Assembly (NCBI GenBank): GCA_025464925.1
Contig: JAODMS010000176.1
Span: forward strand, 1 to 6,773
Length of the DNA stretch: 6,773 nt
Origin: Arthrobacter sp.
GTDB taxonomy: Bacteria > Actinomycetota > Actinomycetes > Actinomycetales > Micrococcaceae
Direction: 5' to 3'
Shown: piece by piece, positions 1 to 5,038 of the stretch
Position numbering within the stretch: position 1 is the first letter of the stretch
How the letters are laid out: each line of letters opens with the position of its first letter
Program-made: the position numbers and the translations under genes
Notes under the pieces: model-generated
Told to the model about the DNA's origin: nothing
The model's database searches: none
What the model saw: the letters and a program-made list of their open reading frames with translations, nothing else

Positions 1-241
1 CGGAAATGCCGGCAGGATGGAGTGAATTGTGGATGTGCGTCCTTCGCATATTCGCTGACCTCCCGCTGTTTTGACCGGTTCGCAGGCGACGTTGGCGCGT
101 CGTGTCTTACTGACGAATCCTACGCGGGCGGTGTTTTCGGGCGGCGCCGGCGCAGGCGGGAATGGGCGTGTCATGGTCGTTGAAACTCCGCTTGCTGTGG
201 GACAGATCTCAGGCAGCGGGGCCGCACGCCGGGTCTCGGCG
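1..241. other. No convincing gene; decayed or intergenic edge region
   Basis: I recognise no gene here. The only gene-like signal is a minus-strand ATG at 49-47 preceded nine bases upstream by GGAGG (complement of 59-63). It opens a frame of 16 codons that runs off the left edge without a stop. A frame that short is often open by chance, so I do not call it. A minus-strand stretch at roughly 120-1 in another frame is also open but has no start codon and follows a stop. Next to a transposase scrap and a frameshifted gene, this is most simply read as part of a degenerating segment. Confidence 0.4.
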
Positions 242-612
242 TTAGAACATCATCCGAACGACGCCGGCCACAGTGCACACAATTCCGACCGTCGTCAGGA
301 TCCATCCCATAGTCATGACGGTGTTATCGTGCCGCTGAGGGCCGAGGCGCCACCGGGCCGGGTGGCATGCGTCGTAATGCAGCACAACTTCACTGTCTGG
401 CTCCAGTCCTCGGGTTTCCCCGGCGGGCGCACGGAAAGGTGAGGAGTGTTCTTCCCGTCGGACCAGCGGAAAACCTCGGCGGTGGTGCTAATCCAGAGGC
501 AGCGGTTTTTGGCCATCACATAACCGGCGACCAGCAGCGGAATGCCGGGGACGAACCCCACCCAGGTCATCATTTCCAGGATGGGGCCAAGAACATCTGC
601 GGGTCCGGGCAT
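242..612 (-). pseudogene. Frameshifted small membrane protein, DUF3592-like
   Basis: Read from ATG at 612-610, the first frame gives an N-terminal membrane segment (about residues 14-34, with MTWVGFVPGIPLLVAGYVMA) and a polar domain as far as PPG near position 421. It then continues out of register to a TGA at 315-313. Adding one base to the four-G run (plus-strand CCCC at 418-421) moves reading into a frame continuing ETRGLEPDSEVVLHYDACHP, then a second membrane segment (GWILTTVGIVCTVAGVV), ending at TAA 244-242. The repaired protein is about 123 residues: membrane segment, soluble beta-type domain, membrane segment. The stretch VVLHYDACHPARWRL resembles the 'vLYDPadPararl' motif of DUF3592 proteins, whose function is unknown. 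The true start may have been lost, because an IS481 scrap lies directly upstream. Alternatives are a sequencing error at the homopolymer, or two coupled ORFs: an ATG at 316-314 overlaps the first frame's stop and would give a 24-residue membrane peptide. Confidence 0.7.
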
Positions 613-670
613 CAGGGATGCGCCCCAGTTTCTTGAGGTCCACATGGACCATCTCCCCGGGGTGCTCCGA
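611..670 (-). mobile_element. Remnant of an IS481-family transposase
   Basis: On the minus strand, bases 667-611 encode EHPGEMVHVDLKKLGRIPD. This closely matches the start of the DDE catalytic core of IS481-type transposases, typically '(Y)E..(H)PGElvHvDvKKLGrIPdGG', in which the first catalytic aspartate is the D of VHVD. Only about 20 residues are recognisable. The preceding residues (PPGLAAAAS) may be degenerate family sequence. The frame stays open upstream to 865, but the protein there (for example VAAKSKSRRPVGEDTGGEAG) is not transposase-like to my eye and I do not recognise it. Immediately downstream the DUF3592-like gene begins, so both element ends are missing. This is an immobile scar, probably left by a deletion. 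Confidence 0.7.
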
Positions 671-867
671 CGCAGCAGCCGCCAAACCTGGCGGCCCAGT
701 TGTTTCCGGCGAAGCAGAGGCCGACAAAATAAGTTCGGTTCCGGCCTCACCGCCTGTGTCTTCCCCGACTGGCCTGCGGGACTTCGACTTGGCAGCGACA
801 ATCAGTGTCGCTTCCTGTATCCACTGCTTCTCACTATGTGTCCAGCCCCTTGCGGCAGAATAGATTC

Positions 868-1572
868 ATGTGCGGCAGATACGTGATGTCAAAGGCCACC
901 GGGGATCTCCTGAGCTATTTTGATGCCCGGGAGGTGGAGGGCAGCCCGCCGCCGCCGAGCTGGAATGTCGCGCCGACCCAGGACGTTCCGATCATCACCG
1001 AGCAGCTGGACGAGGATTCGGTGGAGCGCCGGCTGCTGATCGCCCGGTGGGGTCTCGTTCCGTCCTGGGCCAAGGACATCAAGACCGGCTCGAAGCTGAT
1101 CAACGCCCGCAGCGAAACGATCCTGGACAAGCCCTCGTTCCGCAAGGCGGCCGTCAGGCGCCGCGCCCTGGTCCCGGCAGAGGGCTACTACGAGTGGCAG
1201 AAAACCCCGGACGGAAAGAAGATTCCGAACTACCTCTATTCCGAGAAGGATGAGCTGCTGGCCTTCGCCGGACTCTACGAGTTCTGGCCGGACCCTTCCC
1301 TGCCCGAGGACGATCCGCACCGGTGGCTGCTCAGCTGCACCGTTCTGACCACCACGGCGCACGACTCCCTCGGCCACGTCCACGACAGGGCCCCGGTCAT
1401 CGTCCCGCCGGACATGTGGGCGGACTGGCTGAACCCGGGAACCACGGACAAGGCCGATGTGCAGGAGCTGCTGGACGCCATCCCTGAACCGGTCCTGACA
1501 CCGCGGGTCGTCACCGACCGGGTCAACAGCGTCCGCAACAACGGCCCGGAGCTGGTCGAGCCCGCACCCTGA
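868..1572 (+). CDS. yedK: SRAP-family abasic-site processing protein (YedK/HMCES-like)
   Basis: This 234-residue protein is a SOS-response-associated peptidase (SRAP) domain from end to end. Family members sense abasic sites in single-stranded DNA. The N-terminal cysteine, exposed when Met1 is removed, forms a stable thiazolidine crosslink with the lesion and protects the strand. The start at 868 is chosen because it gives MCGRY, placing catalytic Cys at position 2; an in-frame upstream start at 805 would bury that cysteine and abolish activity. Other hallmarks are NVAPTQ (33-38), RWGLVPSWAKD (60-70), INARSET (78-84, active-site Asn79), PAEGYYEW (103-110, Glu109) and HDRAPVIV (172-179, His172). 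Length is normal for the family and every key residue is present, so it looks functional. No clear Shine-Dalgarno precedes 868, so translation may be leaderless or weak. It stands alone, next to decayed sequence on both sides. Confidence 0.95.
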   Translation: MCGRYVMSKATGDLLSYFDAREVEGSPPPPSWNVAPTQDVPIITEQLDEDSVERRLLIARWGLVPSWAKDIKTGSKLINARSETILDKPSFRKAAVRRRALVPAEGYYEWQKTPDGKKIPNYLYSEKDELLAFAGLYEFWPDPSLPEDDPHRWLLSCTVLTTTAHDSLGHVHDRAPVIVPPDMWADWLNPGTTDKADVQELLDAIPEPVLTPRVVTDRVNSVRNNGPELVEPAP

Positions 1573-1860
1573 CCAGTCCGGTCACCGATCGGGCACCTCT
1601 CCCCGGCCCTTGGCTTCCAGCGCGTGAAGCAGGGGAGAGGGGTTGGTCTTGAGGAGGTCAACGGGGCGGGAGCCGGCCAGAGAGCAGTCTCTGCCGCGCG
1701 CGAAGGCTAGACCAGGCCCAGTTTTTCTGGAACCACTCGACGTGCAGCAGGCATTAGCGCGCATGCCCTCGTTGTCGTCCCGCGATGCGCGAACCTTCAC
1801 TGGGCCCGACGCATCAGGCTCCCTCGCACCTCTTCCGCGGTTTCGTAGTGGCGGCGGCAA
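1573..1860. other. Stretch without an intact gene; possible minus-strand gene remnant at 1582-1680
   Basis: No intact gene is recognisable between the SRAP stop and the regulator's promoter. On the minus strand, 1680-1582 encodes a well-behaved C-terminal-looking segment (LAGSRPVDLLKTNPSPLLHA, then LEAKGRGEVPDR and a stop). It faintly recalls the end of Xre/MbcA/ParS-type antitoxin (DUF2384) domains, where 'G.sP..lL' precedes a final helix. Upstream of 1680 the frame stays open to 1860 but its protein is low-quality, and a neighbouring frame near 1690-1745 gives EWFQKNWAW. This suggests a frameshifted or truncated gene fragment. The family resemblance is weak and is inference. I see no clear factor-independent terminator for the SRAP gene. 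Confidence 0.3.
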
Positions 1861-1866
1861 GGAGAC

Positions 1867-1886
1867 TAGGTAGACTGGGCTACCTA
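1867..1886 (+). promoter_or_regulatory. Palindromic operator overlapping the -10 box of the TetR-EamA unit
   Basis: TAGGTAG at 1867-1873 and CTACCTA at 1880-1886 form a perfect 7-bp inverted repeat with a 6-bp spacer. A third half-site, CTACCTA, lies at 1896-1902. TAGACT at 1871-1876 is a good actinobacterial -10 hexamer (4 of 6 to TATAAT) and sits inside the palindrome; I see no convincing -35. The repeat ends 29 bases before the regulator's ATG at 1916. TetR proteins commonly bind such a dyad as a dimer and repress their own promoter, so autoregulation is the natural inference. Confidence 0.75.
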
Positions 1887-1915
1887 CTGTCCTGCCTACC
1901 TATCGAGGTTCGTTC

Positions 1916-2521
1916 ATGTCCGAGAAGCAGATGACACCGAGAAACGGCCCTCCCAGGCGGCCTGCTCGCGAAGCACTGATTGCGGCGGCCTCCCGGCGCT
2001 TCTATGCAGACGGCCTGGCCGGCACGGGAATTGACGCCATTACCGCCGAAGCGGGCGTGGCTAAGAAGAGCCTCTACAACAATTTCGCCTCGAAAGCTGA
2101 GCTGGTGACGGCGTACCTGAGTGCCCGCCATGAGGAGTGGTTGGGGCTGTATCGGATAAGGCTGAATAGGGCGAGTAGCCCCAGGGAGCGAGTCCTCGCG
2201 GTCTTCGATGCTTATGCGGATCACGCCGATCTGGCGTACGAGCACGGCTTTCGGGGTTGTGGCCTGCTGAACGCTGCAGCCGAGCTGCCTGCCGGGGATC
2301 CCGGGAGGTCGGTGGTTCGCCGCCACAAGGAGCAGGTCGAAGCGTTGTTATCGGAGCATGTTGCCGAACTCCTCCCGCATTCACCCGAGCAGGCGGGTTC
2401 AATCGCCCGGCATCTGGCGTTCCTGCTTGAAGGGTCAATGGCCCGGGCGGGCCTTGAGGGCAACGACCGCTGTATCCAGGAAGCCCGGCAGATCGCGGCC
2501 ACCCTGGTCGCCAGCCTGTGA
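1916..2521 (+). CDS. TetR/AcrR-family transcriptional regulator
   Basis: This 201-residue protein has the standard TetR layout. The N-terminal DNA-binding domain spans about 17-63, with helix 1 in REALIAAASRRFYADG (18-33), the helix-turn-helix in GIDAITAEAGVAKKSLYNNF (38-57) and the FASKAEL continuation. A helical ligand and dimerisation domain (about 65-201) includes the GFRGCGLLNAAAELP stretch seen in several TetR subgroups that control efflux genes. The ATG at 1916 has GAGG at 1905-1908, seven bases upstream. The stop overlaps the GTG start of the EamA gene, so the two are translated as a coupled pair, and the regulator probably controls that transporter. A palindrome at the promoter suggests autorepression. 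The inducer cannot be deduced. Length and domains are normal, with no sign of damage. Confidence 0.93.
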   Translation: MSEKQMTPRNGPPRRPAREALIAAASRRFYADGLAGTGIDAITAEAGVAKKSLYNNFASKAELVTAYLSARHEEWLGLYRIRLNRASSPRERVLAVFDAYADHADLAYEHGFRGCGLLNAAAELPAGDPGRSVVRRHKEQVEALLSEHVAELLPHSPEQAGSIARHLAFLLEGSMARAGLEGNDRCIQEARQIAATLVASL

Positions 2522-3504
2522 AGACTGCAGGTTTGAGAGGGAGCTCGTGGGGTGCGTTGCATGTGCTGGCCGCCTCGGTGTTGTGGGGCACAACGGGAAC
2601 CGCGGCCACATTCGCCCCCGAAGTAAGCCCCCTCGCCATCGGGGCGATAGCAATGGGCCTCGGCGGCCTGCTCCAGGCGGCGATCGCGGCCCGACAGATC
2701 ATCGCGTTTTCGCCATCCCTGCGCGGTCAGTGGCCCACGGTGGCATTGGGATCGGTGGCCGTCGCGGCGTACCCGCTGGCCTTCTACTCTTCCATGCACC
2801 TGGCCGGGGTGGCGGTCGGGACAGTTGTCTCCATCGGTTCAGCTCCCCTCGCCTCCGCCGTCATTGAACGGATTGTCGACAAGCGAAGATTTACGGGCCG
2901 GTGGGCGGCCGGCGCTGTGCTCGGTCTGTCCGGTTCCGTGCTGCTCTGTTGTGCTGAAGCCGCGAACAGTGATCCGGCATCAGCATCTGATTCGGGAGGG
3001 TCCACACCTACCGGGATCGGCCTGGGGTTGATTGCCGGTCTCACGTATGCGCTCTACTCCTGGGCCGCCCACCGCCTGATCAACACGGGCCTACCGTCAA
3101 GAGCAGCAATGGGAGCCGTCTTCGGCGCAGGTGGGCTACTGCTCATGCCCGTATTGGCACTCACCGGAGCTCCACTTCTCGCGTCCTGGCAGAACCTGTC
3201 CGTCGGCGCGTATATGGCACTTGTCCCGATGTTTGCCGGCTACGTTCTGTTCGGCTGGGGCCTGACCCGTGTCCGCGCCAGCACGGCCACGACGATATCG
3301 CTCGCTGAGACAGTGGTGGCCGCCATCCTGGCGGTGGTAATCGTGGGTGAACGCCTGCCGCCGCTTGCCTGGGCCGGTGCCGCACTTGTCGCAGGCAGCC
3401 TGACCGTCCTGACGCTGCCTGCCTCTGGACAACGCCACAGGAGGGCCGAAGAAAGCCCGCCGGACAGCAGCCAGCCTTTCCCCGCCGTTCCGACTCGGGC
3501 CTAG
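2518..3504 (+). CDS. EamA/DMT-superfamily membrane transporter
   Basis: This 328-residue integral membrane protein has about ten predicted helices arranged as two EamA repeats. The first repeat begins at ALHVLAASVLWGTTGTAATF (13-32) and ends near 145, with SAPLASAVIERI and VLGLSGSVLL. After a polar linker (about 149-166) the second begins near GIGLGLIAGLTYALYSW (166-182) and closes with the family signature LAETVVAAILAVVIVGERL (262-280) and AWAGAALVAGSLTVL (284-298). The family includes exporters of amino acids and other metabolites; the substrate is not predictable here. The GTG start at 2518 overlaps the TetR stop (GTGA) and lacks its own strong ribosome site, consistent with translational coupling. 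The last 28 residues (from about 301) form a basic then Pro/Ser-rich tail beyond the last helix. The gene is probably repressed by the TetR protein. Confidence 0.92.
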   Translation: MKTAGLRGSSWGALHVLAASVLWGTTGTAATFAPEVSPLAIGAIAMGLGGLLQAAIAARQIIAFSPSLRGQWPTVALGSVAVAAYPLAFYSSMHLAGVAVGTVVSIGSAPLASAVIERIVDKRRFTGRWAAGAVLGLSGSVLLCCAEAANSDPASASDSGGSTPTGIGLGLIAGLTYALYSWAAHRLINTGLPSRAAMGAVFGAGGLLLMPVLALTGAPLLASWQNLSVGAYMALVPMFAGYVLFGWGLTRVRASTATTISLAETVVAAILAVVIVGERLPPLAWAGAALVAGSLTVLTLPASGQRHRRAEESPPDSSQPFPAVPTRA

Positions 3505-3537
3505 GCCGTCGACATCTGGACTGCTTCCCCGCCGTTC
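3478..3537 (+). repeat. 13-bp direct repeat straddling the EamA stop
   Basis: TTCCCCGCCGTTC occurs at 3478-3490, inside the coding sequence for the transporter's C-terminal tail, and again at 3525-3537 just after the stop at 3502-3504. The copies start 47 bases apart. A perfect 10-bp palindrome, GGCCTAGGCC (3498-3507), lies between them and includes the stop codon. The pair could be the residue of a small duplication, or chance in GC-rich sequence. No function is evident. Confidence 0.5.
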
Positions 3538-3909
3538 AGCCTCTTGGAGCGCCACTGCGCTCGTCACCGGGCACTGGCATGAACAGATTCGGCGCCATTC
3601 AGTGAGGTGACGCGGTCCGGTTCTCGCACCCCTTCAGGGTAAGGGCCTTGCAGCGCTCGGGCAGTAGAAGCATTTTTCCTTGGTGCTGCTTGCCCTTCGG
3701 GTTGCCCGACTCCATCGGCACGGCTACGCGATGCTCCAGCCGGCAAAAACATGGTGGGGGAGGATAGTCGGTTGTTCCGGCGTCGGCCCCGCCCCAGCGG
3801 ACGGAGCATCGCCCCATGAGCACCACGACACTTAATCTGTCCTGCCGAATTGGGCCCCGAGGACCCTACGACGTCACAACGAGGAGGTGGGCGCCTCTCA
3901 CCGGTCCTG
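3505..3909. other. Long stretch between the transporter and the lacI promoter; no convincing gene
   Basis: About 400 bases separate the EamA stop from the next promoter. The open frames here have no recognisable family, and I see no clear factor-independent terminator. One T-run (about 3672-3676) follows only a poor imperfect stem. A minus-strand frame at 3826-3599 has a natural-looking interior (MESGNPKGKQHQGKMLLLPE and onward), while plus-strand frames across the same bases are also largely open. I therefore cannot tell whether it is a small gene, a remnant, or an uncoded element. The block around 3600-3780 would be the first place to look for a conserved element. Confidence 0.4.
3564..3610. 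repeat. Imperfect inverted repeat
   Basis: Left arm TCACC-GGG-CACTG at 3564-3576 pairs with right arm CAGTG-A-GGTGA at 3600-3610. That is ten matched bases, interrupted by an unequal internal loop (3 versus 1), around a 23-base loop. It lies about 60 bases after the EamA stop. It could form a transcript hairpin or mark the edge of an element, but no T-run follows, so it is not a standard terminator. Confidence 0.45.
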
Positions 3910-3938
3910 TTGACGCCCAATGTGATGCACGATACAGT
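3910..3938 (+). promoter_or_regulatory. Sigma-70-type promoter of the lacI-permease operon
   Basis: TTGACG (3910-3915, 5 of 6 to the -35 consensus) is separated by exactly 17 bases from TACAGT (3933-3938, 4 of 6 to the -10 consensus). Transcription would start near 3945, about 50 bases upstream of the chosen LacI start codon. A LacI-type operator begins a few bases after that point. Confidence 0.65.
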
Positions 3939-3947
3939 TCAGCAGAA

Positions 3948-3961
3948 GTTATACGAATAAC
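3948..3961 (+). promoter_or_regulatory. Candidate LacI-family operator with central CpG
   Basis: GTTATAC (3948-3954) faces GAATAAC (3955-3961). The arms are complementary at 6 of 7 positions and the dyad is centred on CG, the usual arrangement for LacI-family operators. It lies about +4 to +17 relative to the predicted start of transcription, where a bound repressor blocks initiation. It sits 33 bases before the LacI start codon, so autorepression is likely. A near-identical site occurs at 5142-5155. Confidence 0.65.
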
Positions 3962-3983
3962 CAATGAATGACCGATTGGCCCG

Positions 3984-3989
3984 AGGAGG
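3984..3989 (+). promoter_or_regulatory. Ribosome binding site that fixes the LacI start
   Basis: AGGAGG lies five bases before ATG 3995, an excellent match and spacing. The in-frame ATG at 3968 has no comparable site and would add nine residues ahead of the DNA-binding domain, so 3995 is preferred. Confidence 0.85.
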
Positions 3990-3994
3990 TGCCC

Positions 3995-5038
3995 ATGGCC
4001 GGATTGAGGCCAAAGTCAGGTCCGACGATGCATGATGTCGCCGCTGCCGCCGGCGTATCGCAGGCTACCGTATCCCTGGTGCTGAATTCGGCCTCGGGAT
4101 CGCGGTTCTCCGAGGATACCCGTAAACGGGTACGGGAAGCCGTGATTCGTCTCGGCTACCGCACCAACGCCCACGCCAAAGTCCTTCGCGACGGGGTGGC
4201 GGGCATGATCGGTTTCATCGGCGACTCCGTCGCGACCGCACCGTTTGCCGGCGCCATCATCGAGGGGGCGCAGGAACGGGCCTGGGAGGACGGGCTGCTC
4301 CTGCTTACGGTCAGCACCGGCGGAGACAAGGACCTTGAAGCCGCGTCACTGGACACCATGCTCTCCTACAAGGTCGCAGGGGTCGTTTACGGCGCCATGT
4401 ACCATCGCCTGCTGGAGGTTCCGGAGGCCCTGGCGGGCGTTCCGTCGGTGGTGCTGAACTCCCAGGACCGGGCCGGACGTCTGCCGAGCGTAGCTCCGGA
4501 CGAGGTTCGGGGCGGTTACGTGGCCACGCGCCGGCTGCTCGAGGCCGGCCACTCCAGGGTTGGGCTGATTAACATCGAGAGCCTGGAGAGCGGGCTCCCT
4601 GCCGCCGTGGGCCGCCACGAAGGCTACAGGCGGGCCCTTGAGGAAGCTGGCCGGGACCTGGACCCGTCCGTGATCCGGTTCGGTACCGGCGGAGAGGAAG
4701 ACGGCTACCGCTACGGGATGGAACTGATGACCGCCGCCAAGCCGCCGACAGCTATCTTCTGCGCGAACGACCGGACGGCCTGGGGCGCGTATCAGGCGCT
4801 CTCGGACCTGCGCCTGTCGATCCCCGGGGATGTATCCATTGTGGGCTTCGATAACCAGTCAACCGTCGCGCCGCACCTTCGCCCGGGACTGACCACCCTT
4901 GAACTGCCGTTCGTCGCCATGGGCCGGCGTGCGGTTGACCTGATCCTCCAGGGCGCGGAACCCGATGGCCGGGTCGAGCTGATGGAATGCCCTCTCATTG
5001 AACGGAACTCAGTGACACATCCAACGGAGATGCCATGA
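3995..5038 (+). CDS. LacI-family transcriptional repressor of a carbohydrate-uptake operon
   Basis: This 347-residue protein has the complete LacI/GalR layout. The N-terminal helix-turn-helix is TMHDVAAAAGVSQATVSLVL (11-30), followed by the third helix region (SEDTRKRVREAVIRLGYRTN, 39-58) and a hinge containing AKVLRDG (61-67). The periplasmic-binding-protein-like effector domain runs from about residue 70, with AGVVYGAMY (128-136), PTAIFCANDR (251-260) and the family signature SIPGDVSIVGFDN (275-287). The effector is expected to be a sugar or oligosaccharide related to the cargo of the adjacent transporter, but it cannot be named from sequence. The stop overlaps the first permease start (ATGA), so repressor and permeases share a transcript. 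The operator at 3948-3961 suggests autoregulation. Nothing appears truncated or mutated. Confidence 0.93.
   Translation: MAGLRPKSGPTMHDVAAAAGVSQATVSLVLNSASGSRFSEDTRKRVREAVIRLGYRTNAHAKVLRDGVAGMIGFIGDSVATAPFAGAIIEGAQERAWEDGLLLLTVSTGGDKDLEAASLDTMLSYKVAGVVYGAMYHRLLEVPEALAGVPSVVLNSQDRAGRLPSVAPDEVRGGYVATRRLLEAGHSRVGLINIESLESGLPAAVGRHEGYRRALEEAGRDLDPSVIRFGTGGEEDGYRYGMELMTAAKPPTAIFCANDRTAWGAYQALSDLRLSIPGDVSIVGFDNQSTVAPHLRPGLTTLELPFVAMGRRAVDLILQGAEPDGRVELMECPLIERNSVTHPTEMP

Noticed and set aside
71..442. Plus-strand frame of 123 codons
   Set aside because: It has a TTG start, no recognisable domain, and covers the minus-strand DUF3592-like gene, whose protein features are far more convincing.
805..867. 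N-terminal extension of the SRAP protein from an in-frame start at 805
   Set aside because: It would place the catalytic cysteine at residue 23 instead of position 2; SRAP chemistry needs the cysteine at the mature N-terminus, so ATG 868 is the start.
3656..3705. Possible factor-independent terminator around the T-run near 3672-3676
   Set aside because: The T-run sits within the loop of an imperfect stem (GGGCA/TGCCC, AGCA/TGCT) rather than after it, so it does not have terminator geometry.
3968..3994. Nine-residue N-terminal extension of the LacI protein from ATG 3968
   Set aside because: ATG 3995 has a near-ideal AGGAGG at five-base spacing, while 3968 has none; the extension adds nothing to the DNA-binding domain.
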